Below are positions 48,189 through 59,235 of a stretch of 64,000 bases of DNA, one piece after another. The position numbers and the translations under genes were made by a program. Each line of letters begins with the position of its first letter. Within the stretch, counting starts at the first letter, position 1. The notes beneath the pieces are model-generated. The model saw only the letters and a program-made list of their open reading frames with translations. It was not told where the DNA came from and did no database searches. Origin of the DNA: Rhytidiadelphus loreus (Eukaryota > Streptophyta > Bryopsida > Hypnales > Hylocomiaceae); the NCBI GenBank assembly GCA_947034895.1, contig OX344761.1, positions 34,732,863 through 34,796,862 of the forward strand, in the 5' to 3' direction.

Positions 48189-48322
48189 GCGGCGCTCCGA
48201 AAGCCCAGCTGACATTAACGTCGTTTTTTTGGGCTTGCTCGTTGTTCCCCCAGTAGCCCTCCAAAACCATGGCCGATGTCGGCTTCATCTTTTGGGGGGC
48301 GCTCTCTCCAGCAACTGCCAGC
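48189..48322. repeat. GC-rich direct repeat, copy 2
   Basis: Second copy of the 134-base repeat, 682 bases to the right of the first. It contains GGCCGATGTCGGC and runs directly into the perfect palindrome at 48322-48361. Confidence 0.88.
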
Positions 48323-48361
48323 TCCCAAAAGCAACGCCGACGTCGGCGTTGCTTTTGGGAG
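48322..48361. repeat. Perfect 40-bp palindrome
   Basis: The sequence from 48322 equals its own reverse complement through 48361. The left half ends AACGCCGAC and the centre is GACGTC. It has no spacer, so a cruciform or a long-stem hairpin is possible. Confidence 0.95.
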
Positions 48362-48399
48362 ACCAGAAACCATCCTAAATCCTGTTTTTGTCCGAAATT

Positions 48400-50656
48400 A
48401 ATCTTAACAAAACACCTAATTTCCGCTACGCAAAACACAATTAGTCATTGACTACTCTAAAAGGCCTGTCACAATGTACCTGCCATTGTTGTTGGTGTTT
48501 CCACAAATCCTTCCTCGTGTCTGCTCCAGTCCAAAGGGTCGTCTCCTGTGCACGCCGAATTCTTTGAGTCAAATGGTCGACTAAGCGTTTCAACAAAACC
48601 CCAACGCCCCAAGCTATCTAACGCAGCTCATACACATGCAAATTTTTTTGAATGCGAACATGTCAAGATAAACCCTAAAACCGCCCAAAGACACTCTATA
48701 TGCACTCTCGATACCCACAATCCCACATCAACGCCTCAAAGGAAAACAAAAACAAAAGATTGTCCACAATGTCACTTCAACAGAATTTGACTATTGCCGA
48801 TTAGGGCCGACGGTTGGCGGAGACCCACCCAAACGTACTTTCTGAATTGTAGTGAAGACACAAGTCTCGGTCTCACAAATATGAACGGTACCTCAAAAAA
48901 GATACTCTAATGATGCCTCCCCAAGCTATCCAAATACTTGCTGTAGGGGTCACGTCTTCATTTGGCTCCCCATCATGAACATTGGTGCATCCACCATTGT
49001 TACTCCCACTCTCACATGCCCTTGGGCTTGAAGAATTTGGATGCCCTCGAACCATGGCAGTTTCAACTATTCCTTGTAAGGCTATAGAATTATCCCGTTG
49101 CATTTGTTTACCCACACAATCAATATCTGGGAACTGCAATACTCTAGTTGTCTCTCCTACGTCTAATCTCATTGTGTTGGATCTCAACTTCCTCATCTAC
49201 CTCGACCTCTTCAATTGCTTTGGATTTATAAAGTAAAGAGCTTTTTTCTTTTCCTTTGGCATACTTCTACTATGTGATTCCTGGCCAATCTCTACAAACG
49301 GGTGCTCCATTACCTTCATCCATATATGCTCTATTCTAGAATATTAAATTCCATCATTCCACAATTAGGTAAGTGCCTTGGTGCTAGGTATTAATTCCAT
49401 CCGAATCCTCCATTTGTATTGACATGATCTCATTATATTAATGCTAAACCAAATAATTGAAGACTTCATTTAGACTAACAAACTCAATTTCATTTTGCAT
49501 TGCCGCCATTGCTTTAATTGAAACCAATTTTAGCTTTGTATTTCTGCATACTCTGTCTCCCAATATTCACTTTGAATCTTGTACGTTAGCCGCTTCGATA
49601 GACACGTCGATCATCAGTTCATCATACTACTAAAATCATAACTCTCTCTGTAATATCATAAATGCTACCATTAATAATAGGGGCTCATGCTTGCTATGCT
49701 ACGCATTCATTGTATCACATATTAGTAAAATTTTGATATATTTGAATAGAATGCATGATAATGATTTCAATAAGTCTTTGAAATAATTAATTTTAATATT
49801 TTGTAAAAATATTTTCAATCATGCATACATAAAAATAATATTTTCACACAATGTTATATTACAAAAATAGAGTAGTAGTTTGCAATCACCTCTATAATAT
49901 CACTTTTACCGCTTTTATGATTTCAAAATTCTATTGCTACTACCAAATGATTTGAGAAATTTATTCAATTGAAGCAGTTTTGGATTTCACAACAATTAAG
50001 TTCATGAAGTTTTTGAAATTTACGAGTTTTTCTTTTTAATTCACCAAGTTTTGGGGTTGCCATTGTTTGTAACAATTGAGTCATTTATTGAATGCATTAC
50101 AATAAATGTCTATCTTTTACAATATACACCATTGCAGCATATATTTCATTCATCATTCAATAAATTTCTATTGTTCATTTCAATATATGCTTACTTATAA
50201 ACAAAATTATACAAAGATTTTAGTCATTTATATTTGAAGATTTATTGAAATTTTTGTTCTGCATTTTATCTAATATATAAAAATTCTAATAAAATTCTAA
50301 TAATCAATGCGTAGCATAGCAAACACCAACCGCTAGTATCTAATATGAAAAGAATAATTTTGAACAAACGACGACTAATTCATTAGCCTCCACTCTACTC
50401 TAAAGACTAGCACCTAATTATAATCTGTCAAAGTGGTTACTGATTTATTACAAATTACAACTGCTCTGCTCTTTTAAACTCGACTCGTATACCAGATCAC
50501 AATCCACCCTATTAACTTACTACCTATTGTACCATGTTTAAATCAATTACAACATCTTAAATAGCAATGAGTTTCTGAAGTTCTAAGTGCCTCTCCACTC
50601 CTGCCTACTTCCTCTTTAGCCTTGAAATCGCTCTATCTATCTTTTCAACTAGTTCA
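48400..50656. other. Non-coding interior of the MULE
   Basis: A 107-codon minus-strand frame at 48873-49196 has an unremarkable composition and I cannot support it as a gene. From 49240 on the DNA is very AT-rich. The only clear structure is the inverted-end element at 49681-50336. Confidence 0.4.
49681..50336. mobile_element. Small inverted-end element (about 650 bp)
   Basis: CTTGCTATGCTACGCATT at about 49690 is the inverse of AATGCGTAGCATAGCAAA at about 50306. The interior is AT-rich and non-coding. The extent of the inverted ends beyond about 20 bases and any target duplication are unresolved. Confidence 0.5.
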
Positions 50657-52757
50657 ATGGTTGCCTTGCATGATAGCAGCTTAGTCACTGTTTTCATCAG
50701 GGGAGAGGGGCAAATTATCCCGATTTCTTTCATTGTGGGGGAAGAGGGTTACTCGATAGTTAGTGGTAGCCGTTTAGCTTCACGGTTCAATATTCTTGAG
50801 GGGAGTTTGCATGTGGACATGGATGTTGTTGATCCAATCTCTAATGTGGTATCACATATTGTTGCTCAGTTGTCAACTACTCGTGTTGGTGGTCAGGTGT
50901 GGTTGTTGACGCTTGGAAATATTGGAGTGTATGGACTAACGGACCTTCCACTAGTTATTGGTTCTAACACTTTAACTCCTGGCCGTTCTATCACAGCTAC
51001 TGATGTCACCCCTCTACTCCAGAAGGTCAAACTAGAGCCCTCGGAGATCCCTATTCTAGTTCTTAGTGACGATTCGGATAGTGAGTGCATTCTACCAAAA
51101 CCTGCTAGTTGTCGTCCCAATTTAGAATCTGCACATGTTGTTCATAATGCCCCGATTTTACATCGTGCAGAATTGGTGCATGTGAAACCCCCACTCTCCC
51201 CCATTGATAGTATTGTGCAATGCCTTCGCAGTTTGAGCTCCTGCCGAGGTGCGAAGTCAGTACTCAATAAATTAGATTACACTTCCATTCCAATAAAGAA
51301 GGTAGATTTTCTGCCTCCGGAGTTTGATGGGGATGTCATATTTGAACTTCCACCTATGGGAAAGTACCCATCATCAAACAAGGTTGGGCGGTTGCATGGA
51401 ATGGATAAAAAAGATGACGGACATGCATGGACCCGAACAGTGACGACGCACATCCAGTCTGACTCTCACCTTACTTTCCGAACTTCAGCTTGTTTGGGGC
51501 ACCTCCGGTGTACAAACAATTCATGCAAATATTTAGACCGACGGCACCGACTGTCACCGTTGAATGAGACTGAGTGGAATAGTACCGCCTCGTCCCCCTT
51601 TGTTCCACACTTTGATCCTCCATTGCATTCTACAGTTGCATGCTCAATCTGTCAAGTTCCGCCGACATGCATTGGAAGTTGTCCTGCTAGGATCCACTAC
51701 GTACATGGCTCCAATTTGATGACCCGAGTTTGCGTGCATCTCGAAATCCATAGCCATCCAGTGAAGAAGGGAAATTATAAAGACTCCTCAGCAAAACTCC
51801 AATCTCTTCTTGGCGAGCAGGTAGAACGGACTTCGTCGGCAACTAATTCTGCCATTGTCCTTGAGGCAAGTAAGGAGTACCTCGGCGAATTCCTTTTATG
51901 CGCAAAAGATACTCCCCATAAGATGTTGGCAGTGGACGAACTTGTCCCCGTTTTGGACAAGTTCAAGCAAGACGAAGAAGAAGTGCGTGGCCAGGATTGT
52001 GCAAGACAATCGCATTACAGTTGCCCCTACTTATACTGGTCTCATAAACAATTATAAGAAGACTAGATTGGAGAGAATGCGTTTTTTCTTCTGCAATGAT
52101 GACATCCATCGCTGTGTAGAGGGCACTAGTCGAAAATGGATGGTTTCCAAACCGCCTATCCCGGATGTCTGGTCTGTTATTATGGGCACAAACTTAAGTA
52201 GGAAAGAGATTCTCTCTCTAGAAAATGTCGGGTTCTCTCTTGCCGAGCGTGTCCAATTGTCTCCATGACAACTCTTCAATGACGGAATATCTGTGAATTT
52301 GGACGATTATCCTCCACCCCCTAACCCTACGGATCACCCCACAAAGAGGTATGGTAAGAATATTAGAAGAAATCCTTATGCTCCGACTACCAAACATCAT
52401 AATAGCTGCGCCTTTGCTCTATCAGTTGTTGGAAAGATCTGCTCAATTCCGATGGTACCTCCTCCAGCTTTGGGCTGCATTGTGACTTTTGAGTCTAGAA
52501 GCATATCTAAGCTTTCTAAGTACTTGTTGACAATTGGCCAGTTCCCGAACTGTAACTGCCAATCTTTCAAGGATATGTCTGACAAGTCACTCGGCAAGCG
52601 CGGTGCATGGACGTATTGTAAGCACATCTACTTCATCTTCAACATAGTCTATAGCCTAGATCCGGAGGTTGATATCTTCATTTACGCTCCTAGTTTCAAC
52701 TGGAATGAGATTAAAAGAGTTCTTCAGATTCTGCTCCTAAAGTATTATGGAGCGTAA
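50657..52757 (+). pseudogene. MULE-type SWIM transposase, disabled
   Basis: An open frame from ATG 50657 runs 466 codons. Its last part carries Cys/His groups of the WRKY-GCM1/FLYWCH kind used by MULE transposases for DNA binding (HLRCTNNSCKYLDR, VACSICQVPPTCIGSCP, RVCVHLEIHSHPVKKGNY). Near 51985, at a GAAGAAGAAG run, the coding sense moves to another frame (RITVAPTYTGLINNYKK, MVSKPPIPDVWSVIMGTNLS). That frame is cut by TGA at 52266-52268 (context SP-stop-QLFNDG), then resumes in the same frame to 52757. The end carries a SWIM zinc finger: CNCQSF at 52551 and YCKHI at 52613. The stretch expected to hold the DDE catalytic core is missing between the N- and C-terminal parts. So there is an internal deletion with a frame change, plus one stop. 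It lies just inside the right end of the MULE. Confidence 0.65.
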
Positions 52758-52779
52758 TTATTGTTCGTACTATTAAGAC

Positions 52780-53647
52780 ATTATTTTTCACTAATACGAA
52801 AACGATGGTGAGACTAAAAGGGCCACCATCAAAGCTTGTACATGGTCATGTTGGTGCCTAAATCATTTGTCCAATTTTTGTTTGCATAGCTCAATTTTTG
52901 TTCAACTAACACTAATTCACCCCAATCCTTAGTCCCTGCCTCCTTCCTATTCTCTACCTTAAACCTAAATCCAAGTACGTCTCCCTCCAACAGATCTGAA
53001 AACCTCATACCAACCCCCCTTATCGTTTGTAGAATTTTTCCTAAACTAAACAACATCCTTTTCCTGGTCTCAATATCCATCTCTTTCTCCCACCCTAAAC
53101 CCACTCCTTAATTGTTCCTCCAATTAACCCTTAACTTCTCCACTTCCAATCTCCGTCTCCAAAGAAAACATCTACATAACCCTCGCTTATTTCCTTTGCT
53201 TTCCCTATCTAATGCCTTGACCCTCTTTAATCTAACCTTGGGCCCCCATCTCTCAAATTATGTAAATCCTCCATACCAATTGTCCCTCTCTTGAACTCTC
53301 TTACTCCCTCTCTAGAACTCTCTCAAACACCTCTCTTGCAAAGAAATCTCTTTCGTCCCTCACAATATCCACCATTTCTTGTTTCCATGGCACTTACATT
53401 TACGACCACAAAAATTATATATTTTAATCATTCGTATCCCTAGACTCCACGGTTATAGACCCTTAATCTTGAAACTTGCATCTTTCCTCGACCTTAAAAT
53501 ACATATTTGGCCACCTTACACTTTTTATGCATAAAAATTCTGCAAAATATTCTACGGTCATAGGTCCATCATTAATACTAATTTAAGAATTCCTCCTTCT
53601 AAAAAACCCCTAAACTTTCACTTTATTGCCCATTTCAAGAAATTATT
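52780..53647. other. Pyrimidine-rich tract between transposase and right MULE end
   Basis: The plus strand is strongly C/T-biased, with many runs such as CCCTCTCTAGAACTCTCTC. No gene is visible. The strand bias differs from the AT-rich but balanced DNA around it. Confidence 0.5.
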
Positions 53648-53721
53648 AAACTTTTTGCGTTCTACACTCGCGACCGTACGCTCACCGCTCACCGCTCTAC
53701 GCACGCAAAATAGTATCGTCC
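53648..53721 (-). repeat. Right terminal inverted repeat of the MULE
   Basis: Read on the minus strand it begins GGACGATACTATTTTGCGTG and continues with AGAGCGGTGAGCGGTGAGC and AGAACGCAAAAAGTTT, matching the left repeat 9.5 kb away. Confidence 0.75.
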
Positions 53722-53730
53722 TCCACAAAG

Positions 53731-55119
53731 CCTCCAAGTCTAATGTTAGGGAAAGAGTCATCCCCTAAAATGGGGAACTACAATCATGACCCATAGGAAA
53801 CATGATGGAGAATAAAAGGGGAACATAATGGGACCCTTTATTCAATGATGCCCAATGTCTTAGGCTCTTGAGTGTTTTGTATTAGCCTTGTAATTTATGT
53901 AGAAATGAGAGAATTTGAGTTTTGTTCTTTTGTTCTATTGTGCTTGTGAAGAGTGGAAAAATCTTTCAATCATCCACCTAGGATTCATGTTTTGAGAAGT
54001 TATGTATGGGAATAGTGTTTGCAAAAAAGTGTATTGCATTGGGAATTCTAAGTACATCCTAATATTAAAGGATTTTATTGGTGGTGTTCCCCTTTATTAT
54101 CTTGAAAATTGGTAGAGATATACCTAATATGGTCTTCAATACGTCAAATTTTTTAATTCAAAATCCATTATTCAAAAATTTCTAACAAACAACAGTCAAA
54201 GTCATCTGAAATTCTAAGATTGGTTCTAAAAAAAATTAACTTCTATAGCTAATGTCTTCCAATCTATAAGGTCAATTTTTTTGAAATGTTGACCACATGT
54301 TCTTATATTAGTTTAATGCAAGTAATTGTGGTTGGATTTCACCAAAAAACATTTATTTGGTTTTATGTCTTACTCTCGGTCTTACTACATTAAAAATGGC
54401 AATTTTGAGTGGTTTTTGAGATAGAAAAATATAATTTTTTAATGAATGGAAATCAAGTATTTAAAAACAAAAACAAAAACAAAAACAAACCCTTCCAAGT
54501 CAATTCTTCAATGTAAATTTATTTTAAATCAAAATGTTTAGTGCAAAGAAATTAGGTCAAGAAGAGTCAAAGTCAAAATAATCTAGTCAAGGAACATGCT
54601 CAAAATCTTGTTTTCTTCACTTTAAAGGCAAACATCTTGCAGTCTACGTGGTGAAAGTTTTTGAAGTTTCTTCCACACATTTTTATACTAGTCTAGTGCA
54701 AAGTCCTATAGTTAGTTATGCAGAAAAATAAAGTTGTAAAGTTGTTTGCTCTTCGCGTGATTTCTGATGAAAAAAAGATCTTGGGACATTTTTTTTCCAT
54801 ATTCCTTAGAATAATATGTCTCAAAGCACTAAAATTGTAAAATTTCAGTGCCCAAAGCTTTGAAAATTAGCATTTTGAGGGTCCGAAGATCACTCAAATT
54901 TAGGTTGGGTATACATCAGAGTGTTAGTGTTTTGTTTTTTTGATAGATCAGAGTTTTCAGTTGGATGACTTTAATCACTTAAAAGCACCAAAAAAAACAA
55001 GTATGAGGTTATTTTTTAGTGTAGAACAATATTTGCAGGCCTTCACAAATTGCTTACCAGAGTTGCATATAAACTAGTAAATTATGAGGGTTGTATTGCT
55101 TATCTAAAGTTGTAAATTA
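53731..55119. other. AT-rich spacer with a TTAA-family fragment
   Basis: No gene recognised. About 54380-54790 matches the left-end half of the TTAA-type family in the orientation of 44815-45710 (CTTGTTTTCTTCACTTT, CATCTTGCAGTCTA, TGCTCTTCGCG). A short AAAAAC microsatellite lies at about 54467-54490. Confidence 0.5.
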
Positions 55120-55731
55120 CTCTCTCCGTCCTATAATAGTAGTCCCTTCATTTATCCTTTTTATTTCAAACCTAATTTTATTTTAAATGTTAACTACTAA
55201 AATGAAGTCAAAGAGGTCTAGTTTATTATTCACCATACATATCAAAAAATTAAAATTGAAATTTTTACAACAATTTGAAGTTGACTAGGTCAAAGACCAA
55301 AAGACATTGAATTTTTCATTGAATATGTTAAATTCTAAGATCTTCTTGTGCACATCTAAACAAACAGAGATCAAAGGCAAGGTAGTTGCATAGAAAGTCT
55401 TCAATTCCTTCTCTATAAAGCCTATCCTTATTTATGTGTGATACTTTATATGTATTGCAACCTCCTATTTTCTAATCTTCCCTTGATTGCAATTAATCAT
55501 AGCCATGTCCACTTATTTTGTACTTGAGAGGACACATTGCACATTTACTACAAGATCATTTGATTGTAAAATGCACTAAAAAAATCATTGCCAAATCTTT
55601 AATACCTTCATTATAGACTATAAAAAAGACCACAATAAAGTAGCACCCAAATGTAACAAGATTTGTCTTTTGACATCTAGAATAAGTCCCAAAGTAACGC
55701 ACAAGTGGACCTAAAGCTTACATGTGGGATA

Positions 55732-56190
55732 AGGTAAATCAGCCCATTGCGGTCAAATGACCCAAAGTGATCACCTACCAAATGACCCCATTATGGTTTT
55801 TTCATTTTTTTCAGATTTTGGCTTCAATGGATGCCTTACATGACAGTAATGAAGTAGTTAGTGACTTCATTAGGAACTTCCAATTTTTCAGTGAGAATTG
55901 ACTTTTTAGGCCTTCTATGTTACAAAAGACTTTGATTGCTTTCGGTGAGCCAAATGAGCATGATGGATTCAGATTTTGTTGGTTTTAAGGTAGTCTACAG
56001 ACTCTTATGGGCAAAAATGCATTGATCACTTCAAAAATTCATAACAAATTCATACTTTGTCAAAAAAAACATAATTTCATTGGCTCTCACTGTTTCTCAC
56101 ACTTGTACTATTGTGCGAAACAAATTGAAAATTTTCAATAATCACATGATGTCAAACTCCTTATTCTGACTACAATGGGTTGGTTTACCT
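55732..56190. mobile_element. TA-flanked MITE, copy 4 (459 bp)
   Basis: Left end AGGTAAATCAGCCCATTGCG; right end on the other strand AGGTAAACCAACCCATTGTA, with TA at 55730-55731 and 56191-56192. It has the most complete inverted ends of the four copies and is nested inside the 2.1-kb element. Confidence 0.88.
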
Positions 56191-56555
56191 TATAAGAAGT
56201 TGTCATGATCATGAGAGCGAGTTTTGCGTTGGCCACTCTTCTACAAGTGATATAAGCTTAGGTTCTATTGCTCTTGGGTGTTTGGGGGCCCACTTGTGTG
56301 TTAGTCTACGGTCCATAGTAGGTGCATCTACGTAGTTATTTCAACAAATTCATATTATATCATACAAGCCCGGAAAAATACGAAACAAATTTTGTTGGTT
56401 TCCTAAACCATTTCCTAACAACCGCACATCATTTTATTTTGTAGCTACCCTCAAAATTTGCAAATCTTGAACAAGTGTTACTTTTAGGTTCGTGTACCTT
56501 ATGGTACGTTCTCATGTGGCATTTGATAACAACGCTCATAAAAACATAATACCTC

Positions 56556-56840
56556 TAAGAAAGATAGAATGGTGTAGGGTTGGAAGGGACATTTTCTTTG
56601 ACATTTTACCCCCCCCCCCCCCCTCTCTTGAAATTTGCTCATAACTTATTATCGAAGACTCTAAATTACAAACGGTTTTTTGGAGATGACAGTTAACTTG
56701 ATTTACCAACTTCTCTTAATGATTTACCTTTATGAAAAAAGGTATTCTACTATGCCCAAATGAGGTCTGAAATTCTACTCCAAACACAATTCTTGCTTTT
56801 GACTTAACTATGAGCAATCGAGCTCCTACTAATTCTCATT
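56556..56840. repeat. Partial copy of the 3.8-kb element arm, with a C homopolymer
   Basis: Matches about 40290-40510 (GTTGGAAGGGACATTTTC-like, AATTTG.TCATAACTT, TTTTTGGAGAT). A run of about 16 C at 56608-56623 sits where the other copies have a normal A/C-rich segment, probably through replication slippage. Confidence 0.65.
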
Positions 56841-57640
56841 TTCATATCCCCCATTTACCCATAGCTTGCATATTCAATTCAAAACAGAAAATGTGAGTGG
56901 CCCTTGAATTTTAGTTGCCATACTTCCCAGTTGTTGTTCTTTGTTAAATCACCCATTTACAGTCCCATTAAATAACTGCGCTTTTGACAATTTAAAATCT
57001 ATGTTTTTTGCTAACTAAGGTGCCACATAACAGTGTGGGCAATTCACGTAACTCCGTGAATAGTGTCCCTCATGTATTGACCTAACCATTGCTCTTTTCA
57101 CTTGCCAGTTCAGCGTCCAACTAGGATCGGCATTTGCTAAAGAGGAGAAGTGTGGAACACTCACACAATTCTCTTTCTAACAGCGCCCCCAAAGACTTGG
57201 CCTTAACACCAGGTGTGAACATACCAATAGTATTATAGGATGGAGGGAGTAACTTACATTGAAACTTGCGGCTAAGTTAACGTCCACAATGAGCTACTCA
57301 TTGTGTGACTGAGTCCAACTCACTGGATTATTGAGAAGCTGGGTGGCCAGTGTGTCAGTTGTCAACATGCTCCCTAGCTATCCATATGGGCAGCACTGCA
57401 GCATAGCATGTGGCCGTGCAATGCAATGCAATTTGCAGCTTGGTTTCGGAATCTTGATGCATGACAGTTGCCGGCAAACAGAATTATTGACAAACAGAAG
57501 CCTTTTGGGAAAGAAGACGGACCTCAGAAAGAGACCAGAGAGAGAGAGCTCTTCATTTGGGAGTCAGGCTACCTTAGGGCTTTCAGTCAAGAAGAACTGC
57601 AAGCCTGTGGACCATTTCACAACCAGCTTGTCAAGACACA

Positions 57641-57985
57641 TAACATTCACTAGCATGCACTGTCACTGCCTTGGCTTTACAGTAAGGCATAATTATCACC
57701 TATTTTCAATGATGTTCAACATCGTAGTTTAGGTTTAATTGAGCGATGTATAAGTAACATTTCGTTCAGTAGCATGCATTGTCATTGCCTTGGCTCTATA
57801 GTTAGGTAAATGACCTATTTTTGACAATGTTCAACGTTTTCAACATATGTCTGATTGAGCAATGCATATGTAACATTCCATTCAATAGTAAACATTGTCA
57901 CTGCCTTGGCTCTACAATAAGATTTATCACCTATTTCCGGCAATGTTCAACGTTTTAGCATATGCTTGATTGAGAGATGGTGTGT
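57641..57985. repeat. Tandem repeat of about 115 bp, 3 copies
   Basis: Units start TAACATTC at 57641, 57755 and 57871. Each contains TGCCTTGGCT(C/T)TA, ACCTATTT and TGTTCAAC. The frame at 57331-57732 crosses the first unit and shows no domain. Confidence 0.85.
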
Positions 57986-58156
57986 GGGATAATTTTCTCC
58001 AGTCAAGGAATAGATATAATGTAGATTGCACTATTTTTTGCTAATTTTTCATCAAGTTTGGAATTAGAAAAAAACAAAGGAAGTGTAGATTACAATTTAA
58101 TTTGTTCTTTGTGTGAAATTGTTTTGAGAAGTTCAAAACTAAAAATGTGTTATTAA

Positions 58157-59231
58157 CCCCTAAATGTTTTGGACTATGTTTTCACAAAAAATGCTCCTAA
58201 ACTGTCATTTCTTGTACAAGTACCAAATTTTAGGAAAAAATCCATTTTTGGACACATGTAACCATAGGATCTTATAGTATGTCGGTTTGAGAAGATATAG
58301 AATATATATGTAGAGAGAGAGAGATTCTTTTTCTTTTCTTTTTTTGAACAAAGGGTAGAACTTTTGCATTAAAAAAACCCACAAGTGAAACAACCAAGCT
58401 GAAAGGCTGGAACTAAAGAGATAAGAGCAAAAAGGTGAACGCCTAAGTTCCTATTGAAAACAAACAAGAGAAGGATCTTTCTTGTTCCATATAATGCAAG
58501 TGCCATTCCTATGAATCAAGGTTGGGGAATGGATCTAAATATTATTGAATTTGGCCCAAATCCTTGGTAGTTTGTTGAAGGCTCTGGAGAGCCCTAAGAT
58601 GACTTTTGAGTTGCATAGCACATCCGGAGTCAAGAATGCACATGCTTGAAAAATTTCAAATCATTTGGAATTGTACAACATATAGGAAAGAAATAGGAAG
58701 TAGAAGGAAGTAGAGAATGATTCAAAATACTAAATTGTTAACAATTTATCTATGGAATTGAAAAATGACAATCCCAATGGTTGTAATGTTGTAATAAACA
58801 ATCTACACCTAATGATTTGATTTGATTTCCAAAATATTGAAAACTGAATTAAATAAAAGACTTCAAAGTTTATCTTAGAGTAGAGATTCCATAACTACCC
58901 GCAAACTAAAACTCCTCATAACTTTCATCTCATTAATCAAAATGAAATGTTTCACATCTTTCCAAATACATAAAAATCAAGAAAACTGATTTCAAAATTT
59001 AAAGAAGTTTTTTAGCTACGTGGCTACCTACCTAGTAATGAAAACTACATATCATACAATAAAATTTTAATCATGTAGTCAAAAGTCATGAAAATTATTG
59101 GGCCTCAAAGCTACTCCTTGGGCTCATGTTGTGTAAAAAATTCAAAGAAAAATAATAAAAATTCCTTTTGTAGTGAGTTGCCCCAAATCACTATGTTGCC
59201 AAAAAACACATTATTTTTGGGCGTTTAGGGG
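58157..59231. mobile_element. TTAA-flanked element (1075 bp)
   Basis: TTAA at 58153-58156 precedes CCCCTAAATG, and TTTAGGGG ends just before TTAA at 59232-59235. The two ends are inverted repeats with an exact four-base target duplication. The left part shares ACATGTAACCATAGGATCTT with the 41622 copy; the right part is inverted relative to 35190-35425. Confidence 0.7.
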
Positions 59232-59235
59232 TTAA

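Larger units (their letters stand above)
44078..53721. mobile_element. 9.6-kb Mutator-like element (MULE)
   Basis: Terminal inverted repeats of about 75 bp lie at 44078-44155 and 53648-53721. The shared core is CTATTTTGCGTGCG, then GGTGAGCGGTG, then GCGCAAAAAGTT-like sequence. The flanks are TACACAAAG (44069-44077) and TCCACAAAG (53722-53730), a 9-bp target duplication with one mismatch, the Mutator hallmark. Inside are a disabled SWIM-type transposase gene (50657-52757), DNA-methylase-like gene fragments (46833-47532 and possibly 47698-48170), a pair of direct repeats, and later insertions at 44815-45710, 45715-46692 and 49681-50336. The transposase lesions mean it is no longer autonomous. 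Confidence 0.7.
55120..57249. mobile_element. 2.1-kb element with Stowaway-type ends
   Basis: Left end CTCTCTCCGTCCTATAATAG; right end on the other strand CTCCCTCCATCCTATAATAC. These fit the CTCCCTCCGTCC signature of Stowaway/Tc1-mariner ends, and TA flanks both sides (55118-55119, 57250-57251). The element is much longer than a typical Stowaway MITE, partly because another MITE (55732-56190) and an arm fragment (56556-56840) lie inside. No transposase is visible. Confidence 0.75.

Noticed and set aside
47904..48212. A complete small gene with ATG at 47904
   Set aside because: The protein-like sense continues upstream of that ATG, and the end runs into the GC-rich direct repeat, so it is a fragment, not a complete gene.
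58205..58393. 62-codon minus-strand frame rich in Lys, Leu and Tyr
   Set aside because: It lies in AT-rich and GA-repeat DNA inside a non-autonomous element and has no domain character.
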